Both the position numbers and the translations under genes were made by a program. The notes under the pieces were generated by a model, which made no database searches, was not told the DNA's origin, and saw only the letters and a list, made by a program, of their open reading frames with translations. From Yamagishiella unicocca (taxonomy: Eukaryota > Chlorophyta > Chlorophyceae > Chlamydomonadales > Volvocaceae), in the NCBI GenBank assembly GCA_003116995.1, contig BDSL01000005.1:1302001-1366000 (forward strand): 64,000 nucleotides of DNA, in the 5' to 3' direction. Shown piece by piece: positions 46,691-58,496 of the stretch (positions are counted from its first letter, which is position 1; every line of letters begins with the position of its first letter).

Positions 46691-49600
46691 ATGCTGGCTG
46701 GTTGGACGAATTCACCACCGCTGCGACGGTGCCGTGAGGCAGAATGCAGCCCAGGATGTGCGCGCCAAGGCTTGCCGAAAAGGTTCAGTGTCGCTGCTCG
46801 ATGCCTTCGCCGCAGCAAAGCAGTCTCCGCGCAAGCGGAGGACATCGCGGGTTCCCAAGCGCACAGCGATAATGACAATCGCATATCCCTTAAAGCTGGC
46901 GCAACAAGAGCCCTCGATCCCGATAATAAAGGGGGTAAGCCACACTAGCGCCGTAAACGTTAGCGGTTGGCCTGGGACCTGGGGGCTCAAGGCTCGCTCT
47001 TCACCCAATCACTGCTCCATGCTACTTATCCACCGTTGCCCCATGCGGCCTGTCATGTCGCTGTGCCCGCTGCTGCCTCAAACAGATCCGGCCCTGCACG
47101 CTGCTGCCCTGTGCCGCGTGCTGGGCTTGGCCCAGCCTCGACTGATGGCGATGGTGGCGCGCTGCCCGGCGCTGTTCTCCTTCAGCCCGGAAGCGTTAGA
47201 CGCGACCATAATTGGAATGGCGGGGCTGACAGGGCTGCAGGTGGGGAAGTGAGTGCTCAGGGATTAGGGGGGGAATTGGTTTGGGTTGCCGAGTCGGTGT
47301 GTAGTGGGGATGGGGGCCCGGGGCTTGGGCTGGTGTGTTGGGGGCTTCGGTTGGCGATTTCGGTGGCGGGTTTGGGTGCGGAAGCCAGCGAGCGTGAAAC
47401 GTGCGAGGAATGAGCCGAGCCCTCTGACGGTTGTTGTCACCGCCCAACTCCTAACCGCCAACCACCACCAGACCTACCAACTGCCCCAGCTCATCACCGC
47501 CGACCCCGATCTGCTGCTCCAGCCCGACCGGCTCAAGGCCAACATGCGGGGCCTGGCGCAGGTGCAGCCGGGGGGGCTCGAACCCGGTACTTGCCGGAGA
47601 GGCAGCGACAGGAGGGGGAGGAGCACAGGAGGTTCGGCACAGCGGGGGCGGGGGGCCGTGGGAGAGGAAACCCGTAGGTCGCGGGCTCTGCCCCCGGCAC
47701 GTGTCGGTTGGTGCCCCACAGAGCCGTGCCCGAGGTGCTGCCGCCCCTCTTGCCACCTCCGCCGGCCCAGCCTCTACGATACCGCTGCTGCCGCTGCTGT
47801 TCCCGGGCCCCCTGCTTTCGGCGCTGCTGCTGCTGCTGCCAATGCCAATGCCTTGCTGCTGCTAATGCCTTGCTGCTGCTGCTAATGCCTCAGGCTCTGG
47901 GTGTGGCTTCCAGCGAGCTTGTTTCCATGGCAGCGCGAGAGCCCTCGGTGCTGGCGCTGAGCGGGGATGAGGCGGAGGGGCGGCTGCGGGCGCTGGCGAA
48001 GATGCTGATGCAGGTGTGTGGGTGTGTGTGTAGAAACCGTGTTACGCGAGGGGACAGGATAGTTGTGTGGGGGGGGCTTACAATAAAAGAACCGGTGTGT
48101 GTGTGGGGGGCACTTATCGCGGAGAACGAGGGCCCGCACCTCGCCGCCCCAACCCCCCTCCCAACTCCCGACCATCATCCGCCAGACCGGCCCGTACGAC
48201 ACGCTGCTGGCGGCGGTGCTCCAGAGCCCTGGGGCGCTGCTGGTTCCGGAGGCGGAGGCGGTGGAGGATCAGCTGCAGGTGGGGGCTTGCTTGCACCAGC
48301 CACCCACGCCTCACCTAGACGCGGCCTCAACTCGTCTGGTGTAGAACGGTTTCGCACCCCTACCCCTTCTCCCCTCCACCCTCTGACACCGCACCTCTTG
48401 ACACCGCACCTCTGACACCGCACCGCGCCCCACCCCTGCAACCCTCTACACCACCAAAAACCCGTGCCCCTGTTAGGGTTTAGAAGCCGCGCTGGATGCT
48501 GTTATGGGGGAAACCGATGAGGACGAACACATCACCACAGCCCAGGCATCAGACGCAGAACCGGGTACCCTACACCTCGTGGCCCGCCCGCTGCGGCCCC
48601 TGCTGGCCTCGCTGGTGCTGTCCAAGCCCTCACTCCTCTCCACGCCGGCCCAGCTGCTGGCGGGAAGGGTGGTGCACCTGGCATATAAGGCCCGCCTGTC
48701 ACCCAGGAAGGTGTGTGCCTCCCGTGGGAGTGGAGTGTGGATGCATGCAACCCGACCCGGCCCATTCCAGACCCGCCCACCATTCCTGTACCCTCGGCTC
48801 CGGAACCACCCGCAGGTCCTCGCGGCCGCCCCCGCCGGGCCCAACCTATTGGCCGCCACCTCCTGCCACATCGACCGACACTGCGCCGCAATGGCGACGT
48901 CACTCGGACCAGCCGGCGGTTGCGCCGGCGGCGCCGCTGAGGCCGCCCAGCTGCTGGTTTCGGCGCCGAGGCTGTTGGAGCTGCACGTGGGGCCCATGTC
49001 CGCGAAATGGAACCTTTTGAAATCCATTTTTGGATCCAACGCCGACTGGGCGGCGCGGCTGGCTGGCGGGACGACCTCCGAGCGGGCCGAGCTGCTGGTC
49101 CTGCCGTACACCACATTGGCACGGCTGCGCTTCTTAGCAGACCACGGGCTGCAGGTGGGGGCTGGGTGTGTGAGGGGGGGGGGACACGGGGGCGGCGCTT
49201 GCTTGGGGGGTAACAGAAAAGAACCGGTTACTCGAGGTGGGAACCGAGGCTTCGGACACCTGGTCGCCTGCGCATGCAATTGGACTTGGGTTGGCTGTCG
49301 AAAGAAGTGAACCGTTGGCGGCGGGTTAAGGCAAGCGAAATAAACTAATGTGTCTCCGGTTAAGGGAAGAGCGTGGAGCGGAAAACATAGAACCGGGGTA
49401 GCGAATGGGGACATGGGGATGCGGGATGCAATGATGCCTGGTGACATCCCAGCCCAGCCCGGATACGCCCAGCCCAGCCCAGCCCGGAGCTTGCTTGGGG
49501 GGATGGGGACGAGTCAAGGAATCGTCGGGTGGGGGCTGGCGGGGGCTGAGGACAGGGACATGGGGCCGTGCCGGGGGCAAATGTGGACACATTGGCGCTG

Positions 49601-49928
49601 CCTCACATGGCTTGCTCTCTGATGGACACTGCCTCATCGTGGCGTGTGGGCGCAGTTGCAGCAGCAGGGGACTCATCGCGGCCGGCACCGCAGTGTGGGT
49701 GCAGTTGCAGCAGCAGGAGAGGGCAAGGGACGTCGCAGCTTGTTATTGGTCCGACGTTTCGGGCACCCACGCAGGACACTAGTCTGACTCTCGAGCGCCG
49801 CCGCCCCACTGCCAAATCCCCGCCCCTGCCGCATGCAGGGCGAGATTGATCCGCTGGAGGCGGTTCGATCCTCCGACCCATGCTTCCATTTCCAGTACTC
49901 GGCCTTCCGCGAGTGGTTGCGAGGTTGA
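46691..49928 (+). CDS. mTERF-like organelle protein
   Basis: Eight exons: 46691-46934, 47086-47240, 47472-47561, 47894-48013, 48186-48278, 48477-48710, 48816-49154, 49839-49928 (TGA), 454 codons with matching phases. Residues 1-55 are rich in Arg, Ala and Ser with no run of acidic residues (KRFSVAARCLRRSKAVSAQA), as in a chloroplast or mitochondrial transit peptide. The body holds tandem helical units: LGLAQPRLMAMVARCPALF, LPQLITADPDLLLQP, ALGVASSELVSMAAREPSVL, LLAAVLQSPGALLVPE, AAQLLVSAPRLLEL. It ends with TTLARLRFLADHGLQ|GEIDP, as in mTERF C-termini. Members bind organelle DNA or RNA and affect transcription, splicing or rRNA maturation; which of these applies is unknown. A small extra exon inside 49155-49838 cannot be excluded. 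Confidence 0.72.
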
Positions 49929-49991
49929 AACCCTAAGGCCCCCCACGGTACACGATGGGTACACGAGGGGAAAGCCCCGCGGGGAGGTTGT

Positions 49992-49996
49992 TGTAA
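49992..49996 (+). terminator. Candidate TGTAA signal of the second mTERF-like gene
   Basis: TGTAA 64 bases after the stop codon. It lies in a sequence (TTGTAATTGTTACAGTGGGC) that is also an end motif of the dispersed repeat family, so the signal may come from an inserted element. Confidence 0.4.
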
Positions 49997-50269
49997 TTGT
50001 TACAGTGGGCTCCAGGGGAGGTGTTCGGGGGACCAGTCCTTGGCGATGGTGGGTGGCTGGCTGGGTACAGCTACATACATGTATGGACAGCGGGATGTGG
50101 TGCTGTGGCAGGGGCGAGGTGCGGGATCCGCTTGGAGGGTCAGGGTGTTGTGCAGGCAGTAGCAGTAGCATTACTGCTGGACTTTCACTGATGATCCTAG
50201 ACATCTTTTGGCGAGAAATTGTCACGCCAACTAACGTTGTGCTGTATAGCTGACGTGGCCCACTGGCAT

Positions 50270-52419
50270 TGAGTCGCGCCCAGCACGAAGTTCTGGCCCC
50301 AGGCCTTGAACAGCGGGAGTCAAGCTCTCATTCATTAGTGTGGAAGCAATAGGCCCCAGGCGCCGCATCCCTTCGCCCCAACGAGCGCCCAAGGCGCCAA
50401 GGCTGAACAAGCCTTTCCTGCGGCCGAGCTTTGAGGTCCGGAAGGAGAGCGTGACGGTTGTGGGCTGCCCCATTCACGGGCAAGGTACCCATCAGTTGCA
50501 CGAGTGCGAGGTCATTCGGGAGCAGGCGGCGCTGGTCCAGTATCGTCGTCGCGATGGCGACATGAAGTTCTCCTGGTTTCCGTCCAGCGCCAAGACCGAG
50601 TAGTCTCACTCTGGCACCAGGCCGTATTTGCTTGAGAGGCTAGCTGCGCCGAGGGCCCAAGGCCTAGGCTAGCGAGCAGTAATTTCGGAGGCACGGGCAG
50701 AGTGTGAAGCCCCAGGCTTCTAGTTGACGTTAATTTGAGGGCTCAAGGCCCTGTTCGTTAGCAGCGCTGGCTGAAGAGCAAGGGCAATCGAGTAACGGTA
50801 TACGCCTACATTCGCCCGTTCGTCCCGAGCCTCGACCCCCAGCCGCACAAGCAATCCAGCAGCTTCCTCCATGTCCAGTCCGTGAGCAGGGAGGGAGGGG
50901 TCGGCTAACTAGGAGCCAGTCAGGGTGTGAAAATCTCCTTCAGCTTGGGGGCCGGGGGCAAGCCGTAGAGCAGCCACCTGGGCAAGGTAGCACGCAGGCC
51001 CGTCAGCGTAGGGCAAGTGCACAGGGGGGGCTTGTCTCACTTCTGCGCAGTGCAGTAGGCGCTCTCTCGCCTCAATGAGGGGAGGGTTCACGGGCGCGCT
51101 CACGTGTGTCCAGCCTAGAGAGTGGAGAGCTACCTGACTTAGCCAACAACCCGCTTCATCTGCTAGGGGTTGCTAGGTCTGAGTCTGACACAGAGAGTCA
51201 GCAAGGCGAAGTAACGGGACCTCAGACTGCAGCGGAGGTAGGCCAGCAGCCCCCCACACAAGCAGCAGCAGCACCGCCTGTTTCCGTTCTCGCTTCGCAG
51301 TTTGTGCTGCCCCCTCCTGCCATTCCGGTGCAGGTCCCGTTACTTCGCCTTGCTGACTCTCTGTGTCAGACTCAGACCTAGCAACCCCTAGCAGATGAAG
51401 CGGGTTGTTGGCTAAGTCAGGTAGCTCTCCACTCTCTAGGCTGGACACACGTGAGCGCGCCCGTGAACCCTCCCCTCATTGAGGCGAGAGAGCGCCTACT
51501 GCACTGCGCAGAAGTGAGACAAGCCCCCCCTGTGCACTTGCCCTACGCTGACGGGCCTGCCTGCTACCTTGCCCAGGTGGCTGCTCTACGGCTTGCCCCC
51601 GGCCCCCAAGCTGAAGGAGATTTTCACACCCTGACTGGCTCCTAGTTAGCCGACCCCTCCCTCCCTGCTCACGGACTGGACATGGAGGAAGCTGCTGGAT
51701 TGCTTGTGCGGCTGGGGGTCGAGGCTCGGGACGAACGGGCGAATGTAGGCGTATACCGTTACTCGATTGCCCTTGCTCTTCAGCCAGCGCTGCTAACAGG
51801 GCCTTGAGCCCTCAAATTAACGTCAACTAGAAGCCTGGGGCTTCACACTCTGCCCGTGCCTCCAAAATTACTGCTCGCTAGCCTAGGCCTTGGGCCCTCG
51901 GCGCAGCTAGCCTCTCAAGCAAATACGGCCTGGTGCCAGAGTGAGACTACTCAGTCTTGGCGCTCGACGGAAACCAGGAGAACTTCATGTCGCCATCGCG
52001 ACGACGATACTGGACCAGCGCCGCCTGCTCCCGAATGACCTCGCACTCGTGCAACTGATGGGTACCTTGCCCGTGAATGGGGCAGCCCACAACCGTCACG
52101 CTCTCCTTCCGGACCTCAAAGCTCGGCCGCAGGAAAGGCTTGTTCAGCCTTGGCGCCTTGGGCGCTCGTTGGGGCGAAGGGATGCGGCGCTTGGCGTCTT
52201 CCTTGATGTGCTCCTCTAAAGACTTCTTGTGGCGTAGATGCTCGGATCTTGCAGAAGTGGGCGAGCGCAACGGCGATCTTGAGTCTCGGATCAGGCCTTG
52301 GGCCCATAAGACGAAAGCACACGAAAGGCCTGGGGCCTATTGCTTCCACACTAATGAACGAGAGCTTGACTCCCGCTGTTCAAGGCCTGGGGCCAGAACT
52401 TCGCGCTGGGCGCGACTCA
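50270..52419. repeat. 2.15-kb inverted repeat built from mobile-element-like coding fragments
   Basis: Arms 50270-51222 and 51332-52419 are near-identical inverted copies around a 109-base spacer. The arms differ by scattered substitutions, a few-base indel, and about 135 bases (near 52190-52325) missing from the left arm. Each arm holds the mirrored open frames MSAPVNPPLIEARERLL, MSSLESGELPDLANNP and one with VVGCPIHGQGTHQLHEC, a zinc-knuckle-like Cys/His motif reminiscent of retroelement Gag proteins (inference). No reverse transcriptase, integrase or long intact frame is present. It may be a fold-back element, two head-to-head insertions, or an assembly artefact. Confidence 0.93.
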
Positions 52420-53164
52420 CTCTTGGAGACGATGACGACGACGACGACAGCGATAAAGATCTGCGTCTCGCACTGGGAAAGACTACGCACCCTAGGTAGG
52501 ACCGGCTAGCCTCAGCTGCCTCCAGGTAAGGGCGTCCGGGGTTCACAGATTCGCGACGCGAAAGGTTACAAATAGGACTTCACGACTCCTCAACCGGTTC
52601 TGCGTTCTGTATGCTACTCAGTGTCTGTACACCACAGAGTGCGAGACGCAGATAACTGGTCTCGCACTGATGCTGGCCTTATCGCCAGTCTCAACGCTCC
52701 GGGGGAGCCCGCCCAGGTCACGCCTAGCGCAGCCGAACCCCCGGTACTCACAAACAGTACTCGAAAAGCCTCAAATAGCGCGTTCACCACACAATATGGC
52801 AAGCACACGAGATGGCGTGACAGCATGTAAAGGTGCCAAGCCGGTTAAACACGTGTATTCCCGCCCATTACGAACGACTAGCTAACGGAAAACACACAGA
52901 CTAGCTACTATCCGGCATTGCACCAACCAACAATAATCCAGATGCAAAAACAGCAGCAGCAGCCAGCACCCCATCTAGGGGGACATGTGCGCTGCAGGCT
53001 GCCCTACCTCTCAGGTGAGCCAGGTGGACAGTCAGTGCTGGATAAAGCTATCTATAGCGTTTGATGAACATAGTTTCCTTGCAAATCCGTTGTTTGCTTG
53101 GGCCTCGCAGGATCTGGAGCGTGCCACTCGATCAATGCGAAGCCTCAACCCTACGAATCATTAT

Positions 53165-53250
53165 AGTAGTAGTACAAGTTACAGTGGGTTAGTTCCAGGC
53201 CAAAAGGCCATCGGGCACATCGGTCGACACCTACGACTGAAGGAGACAAG
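53165..53250 (-). repeat. Dispersed repeat, diverged copy
   Basis: On the plus strand AGTTACAGTGGGTTxxTTCCAG...CCATCGGGCxCATCGG...GACACC matches 53626-53700 with indels. Its end runs into TAGTAGTAGTAC. Confidence 0.65.
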
Positions 53251-53625
53251 AGAGACAGAAACCCAACCGTATGTAACAACGGCAAACTGAACCACCACAA
53301 GACGAGCCAACGGCCCAGAGGCATAAACAGCAGCAGCAGTCAGCACCTCAGCACCCCAGGCGAACGTCTACAACTCGGAAGTCCCGCCCCTAAGACGGTA
53401 CCTGAGAGTTCGGGTGCCTAACCACTGACTTATTATCAACAAACGCCGGTTCGAAACAGATTCCCAACGGCTTGCTTTATTAAGCTCCAGGGAGGAAGAG
53501 GCAGGGTCTGCTGGCGGCGCTAGTATGAGAGCTGCACGCCGGACGATGTATGTAAAAAATCTCGGGGATTCTTAGAAACCACGCCAGGCTCCAGCCGGCG
53601 GAGTCAAGATTTTTCCTTGTTGTTG

Positions 53626-53700
53626 TAACGGTTACAGTGGGTTCCAGACCAAGAGGTAGAACCATCGGGCGCATCGCCTGACACTGAACAAGACGGAGGA
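53626..53700 (-). repeat. Dispersed repeat, copy 2
   Basis: Inverted counterpart of 7203-7272. On the minus strand it reads GTGTCAGGCGATGCGCCCGA...CCCACTGTAACCGTTACAAC. TGTAA in this copy (53636-53632) is 188 bases past the DUF5602 stop codon and could serve as that gene's poly(A) signal. Confidence 0.78.
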
Positions 53701-53823
53701 AACAAATACCGACATGCACCGAATCGAAACAAAGGCAAACCACCAGAACACCTTGTTATTAGCTAGTACATAATTCTTACTATTACGGAATTTTCGCCGT
53801 AATAACCATCCAGTCATAAAGCT

Positions 53824-56800
53824 CTATCTTCGATCCGGATCGTCCCATGGATTGATCGATGAGGAAATGGGGGAAATGCAGCCTGGCGGGACGGGTGGGG
53901 CATCCGCGGGGTAACCGCCGGCGTACACACCAGTGTCGACGCAGCCCCCAGAAACCCTGAAATTGCGAAGAAGTAACAAAGGTAGGGGAAGACGCGAGTT
54001 TAATGACCTGACTTGATTGTATATGTCCATGACCGGGGCGGCTCCGGTCGGGGCTAGCTGGTCTGCTTTTGCATGCACGTATATATGTAATAACGGGATA
54101 CTCGCTAGATAGCCGGTCGGTGCGTGCCCTAGCTACCTCCCTTACAGTAGTAACCCAGATAGTAAGGGCACGGCTCAGGCACGCCAGGCAGGGTCATGCG
54201 CGGGATCACTTACGGTGCGAACGTCCGATACTCAAGGCTGAACATCTTGGCCTTCTTCTCGAGGCAGAGCTCTCCGGGGATGTCGCGGGCTTTTGACATG
54301 GCCGTGGGGTTGTTCTGTATTTCCAACAAGGGCAGGTAGATAGGGAGTCGGCGGCGGTAAGGGGTAAGCTAAGGAAGTGCGTGCAAATCCGGTTCCGATG
54401 TCCGGTTCCGACGTTCAACCTTCCGAGAACCACACTCAACTTTGTATGCTTCGTTCCCACTTATGATTTCCGAGAGTCGCACCTAACTAGATGCATGCTT
54501 GCTTCCCACTTAGTACCACCACTGCGCCAACCTACCACCAACTTCTTGCATTCCTTGTAGCCCTTGTTGCGCTTCATCGTAGACTCGGCTATCATTGGCT
54601 CGAGGAAGGCAATCTTTCCATCGTACAGACCGTAGATCTGTCAGTACGTAGGTAAGGCAGCAGCCGAGTTTAGGACCATGTACTCGGTCAGCATTATTAA
54701 TGGGCGCCCGCGCCAGCTAGCTAATGGGATGATACTCTTTGCGACGCTGGGTTGCCGATCGACCGATTAGGGCGGAACCTACACTTCAGCCAAAACAGTT
54801 AGGACAAGCAAGTAAAAACTTATTCATTCAAATCGATCGATGCGAACAGAATCTCATCATGTGCGCGCGGACGGCGCGCGCGCGGATATATGTTACGTCG
54901 CCTTTTAGGGCCGATAAATGAACTTACATTGGTGAAGTTGAAATGGCGGGGCGGGTTGAACTCCGGGCTTGACTGCGCGGGTAGAAGAGGTATGGAAACA
55001 AAGGAGCGGCGTCAGCAAGCAGCAGCAGCAGGAGTCAGCAGAGGGAAGTAGAAGGTAAGGAGGCCAGGGGCCGTGCGTGCAGCAGCTAGCGCCGAGAAGA
55101 GCAAGACGGGCGGGGTGAGACAGGGTGAGACGTGCAGCTCCCACCAGAATTAAGCGATTAGAGCGATTGAAGTGATTGCCGCTACGTGATTGCCGCTACG
55201 CCGATCCCAGAGAGCAGTTGTCGGCCGTTGCGTGGTAAGTAAGGCCTGCCGCCGGTCTCCCCCTACGTACTGGCTGCAGAGCTGGCTGAAGTAGTAACTG
55301 GGGCCTTCACCTAGGACCGACCTATATTATTAATTCGCTAGCTAGATATAACCCAGGCGGTCCTGCAGCCCGGCCATTTAACTCACGAAGTCGAAAAGGT
55401 GTGAGCCCATCTGCGCAGATAAGGATGTTGTAAGGGAGGGAGGGGTTGGGGCAGGGAGGGGCGGGGTAGGTTGAACGGCTTATTAGTTGCTTGGTTCCGG
55501 TCGTTATTAGTTGGCGTTTCCGGGGTGCACCTCCTAGCTAGCTCGCTGGGTTCGTACGGTGAAGCCCGCCAGAAACTCTATCTGCCGCCACATACGTATG
55601 TAAGCGGCGGCGGCGGATGCTCACCCCCCACGCGAAGTTGCCAATTTGGGTGATGGGGCCGTTGACGTTGCCCGGCCAGCATGATGAAGGGATGGGCACG
55701 AATGCCTTGTTGAAGGTCGAGTTGCTGCCACCCATGCAGGGGCCGTAGCTCTCGCGGTTAAACTCCTGGTTCCACCAGTAGTCGTACGAATTGAACATGA
55801 AGTGGAAGTCAAAGTGCGCCACGTCGTACACACCTGCACACGAAAGCCGCCGGAGCACGTACGTACAGAACGAAGAGGGGTACATACGTACGTTACGAAG
55901 CAGGTAAGGACACAAGCAACGGGCGGTAGCTAGGTCAAGTAAGTCGTAAGGTTGCTTGCCAGCGCGACAATCCACGCAACGAATTCGAGCGGCACGTACG
56001 TCGCTGCTGCCTCTTGCTGTCCAGCTAGCCATCGGCATGCATCCTCACGTGCGTAGTGCTGCTGATTGCTGCAGTAGTGGGCTTCAGACCAGATGGTGCT
56101 AGAGCCTTACTTACTTATTAGACGAGTAAGTGTGCACTCATCGAGAAATATTTCTATAGCACGGCATCAATCTCCCTGCCAGCATCAAACTACTCCTAAC
56201 CACGCACTACGTAACAGACTCACGCACCAAGCGGAGGATGGCCGTAGAAATCGTAGGACATATAGAGGAACCTGCATGCCAGCCAAGATATAGAAGGACA
56301 TACGATAAGCCCCCCAACCAGGGAGCGGAAAGTAGTAGTGGAAGTACTTATTACAGTAGGGTTCAGGAGGTGCCGTGTCTGGCCGTGTTCACGTACGCTG
56401 TAAAATTATCCGTGATGGACGTGCGATGCCCGAATATTTCATACGTACGGGGGTATTCCCATGCAAGGCACAAAAGCAAATGTAACATCATTATGTAGTA
56501 CATGTCACACTACTGAGATGGAGGCAGTCGGTGTTAATATGTGCAGGGAGGCGGGTGCTGCTGCTGCGCCAGCGCGTACGGGCTACTGGCGGACTCGCGG
56601 ACTCACGGAAAGGGGTTTGTGCCGACCATGGGGAAGTTGGTGGCTGGGAGCTGGAAAGTGGCGTAGTTGAAGGTGGTGTTTGGGTCGATAGGAATAACAA
56701 GCTCATACATCCGGGGCAGCTTTGATGCCTTGCGGACGAATCCATCCGTCAGCTCCACGCCAACGGCCACCGGCGGCGTCAGGGAGTGGTGATCACGTGG

Positions 56801-57390
56801 CATGCGCACATAAGTCTGCATGTACTCCGAGGGATACTGCGAGCGAGGACGACCGAGGATGGAGAGACGGAGAAGGCATGAACGTACAGTAATGGTAGGC
56901 AGTAGTGCCTGGATTATTAGCAGTCTAGGAAATGAAGCCTATCTAGCGCGCGCGCGATGCATTCCGTGTTACGATTACTCCGTCTCGACCTCCCATTTGA
57001 GTGCGTCATGGTGCGCAAGGGTGAAGAGCTACCACATCATTGTGGATGCATCCCCTAAGTAAGTGCGTGCTATCTAGGGTTGCTGCGGACGGCAGTGGCG
57101 TGTTCGTGCCGAATGCGGTTTCACTCACGACAGGATGGTTGAATCGCTGCCCAATAACTTTGACTGTCATGAGGTCATCGCCTGCGTGCAGCAGGGGTAA
57201 ATACGAAGCCATGACGGTAACGGCGGCCGCGACGTAAACCGGCCTCAAATAACGAGGGTCGGCGAATACGAACTGAAAGAATTTGGAACGGAAGCACCCA
57301 CGCACCCCTGGCGAATACAGCGAAAAAGAGGGCCACCGCAAGGACAAGCGCAAGCTTAACACTGCTGATGTACATGTTTGCCTTGAGCAT
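53824..57390 (-). CDS. Secreted TTHB210-like (DUF5602) domain protein, one junction unresolved
   Basis: Exons: 57390-57306, 57181-57129, 56836-56607, 55833-55625, 54972-54928, 54637-54536, 54314-54214, 53956-53824 (TAG). Exon 1 is a clear signal peptide (MLKANMYISSVKLALVLAVA, then FFAVFARG). The body follows the DUF5602/TTHB210-like pattern known mostly from bacteria: PPVAVGVELTDGFV, then GVYDVAHFDFHFMF, then SSPEFNPPRHFNFTN|IYG, then LYDGKIAFLEPMI, then ELCLEKKAKMFSLEYRTFAP. The HFDFHF motif could bind metal (inference). Phases agree everywhere except 56607 to 55833, where exon 56836-56607 ends in phase 2 and the next needs phase 1. The family's usual Asn-Pro-Gly-His segment is also missing there, so a small exon in 55834-56606 was probably not found. 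Expected location: secreted or in the cell wall space. Confidence 0.8.
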
Positions 57391-58496
57391 GTTGCCTTTC
57401 GACGAGACTATGTTATTCCATAATATTAATGCGCAGCCTTACGTACACGCAACACAAAAGGGGATTAAATAGCAGTTTTAGGCGTACTCCCTGCTGTTGT
57501 CGTATACGGTATCCGCCACTTTATTTCATGTCATTTTTTTTGAAGCAGCAAGTATTTTAGTAAGGAGGAGGAGGAGGAGGCTAGGATACTTTTACCTGCT
57601 GATTGAACGAGCCTGCTGGGCATTTTTGGGCGGGGAAGGTCCTACGGATTCTCGGAGCGCTCGGGTACGACTAATTATTATCTATTATTATACGCTGGCT
57701 GGAGTCTGGCGTGTATTTTGGGGTGGGGAACTGACGGGTGAGGGGCGGACCAGGGCGGACTGCACCATCTACCGGCGTAGGTGGTGCGGGCACACATATA
57801 TAGGCACACAATATGTTCGTAAAGAAGAACCAAGTGTTAATAATGCTGATCGATATGATAATAACCCCTAAGGATAACATCATATAAAAAAAGGGTTTTT
57901 CGGGGGCCGCTGGAACGGCGATAGGCTAGCCAGCTTCAGCTTTCGTAGCTAGCACAGTCCAAAAAGGATAGCGGCAAGCCAAAAATAATAGCATCCCAAA
58001 CGGATCTGCGACGCATGTGTCAATGACGATGACCCCGGATTATCGAAGTGTGATGACGGCGAGCAGGCGACCACCAACCAAACGGAGGAACGGATAGGTG
58101 CTCGGGAAAAGAGTCGTTCATAATGTGACCATATCACTTAAAATGGACCCATCCAGTCATTAATCCGCACAACTCGAAAAAAATGGACCCGTCCAGTCAT
58201 ACCGGTAAATCCGCACAATTCAACGCAAATCCACAAACTGCCAACCTTGACAACATCCTTAACACGCAAACAATACCTGCAAGCTGCCTCTGCCGTCCTC
58301 TGCTGCCTCCGCCATGGCCACCACCACCTCCATCGCCTCTGGAATCCACTGTGGCAGCTACTGCTACCTCCATGCTTGGCGGCGCCACCGCCAACCTTTA
58401 CTAACCGGCCTCCAGGCCCTGGCTACCGGTGGCCTCCATTATCTTCCCGCCGAAGTCCGCAGCCCGCACCCCTGCGGGAGGTTCCCAGTTGGCCCC
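57391..58496. other. Intergenic region
   Basis: 5' flank of the secreted DUF5602 gene and 3' flank of the aldo-keto reductase gene, AT-rich around 57.4-58.2 kb. A two-copy direct repeat lies at 58141-58225. No minus-strand TGTAA was found near the reductase stop codon. Confidence 0.5.
58141..58225. repeat. Two-copy direct repeat
   Basis: AATGGACCCATCCAGTCAT and AATGGACCCGTCCAGTCAT about 42 bases apart, each followed by AATCCGCACAA. Confidence 0.85.

Larger units (their letters stand above)
52420..53823. other. Spacer with dispersed repeats
   Basis: It joins the inverted repeat to the 3' end of the DUF5602 gene. It holds two copies of the dispersed repeat (53165-53250, 53626-53700), the second offering a TGTAA signal to that gene. 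No exon was recognised. Confidence 0.55.

Noticed and set aside
47570..47610. Second T-arm-like motif (GGGTTCGAGCCCC, minus strand)
   Set aside because: No cloverleaf; it lies in an mTERF-like gene intron.
47727..47893. Extra exon of the second mTERF-like gene (AVPEVLPPLLPPPPAQP)
   Set aside because: No phase-compatible donor follows. Joining 47561 directly to 47894 gives an uninterrupted helical repeat.
50909..51645. Small mirrored open frames as functional genes
   Set aside because: They occur identically in both arms of the inverted repeat and have no start context, splice logic or full-length domain; treated as element fragments.
56340..56400. Candidate missing exon of the DUF5602 gene after ATTTTACAG
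   Set aside because: The resulting length does not restore the reading phase needed by exon 55833-55625, and the peptide does not match the family.
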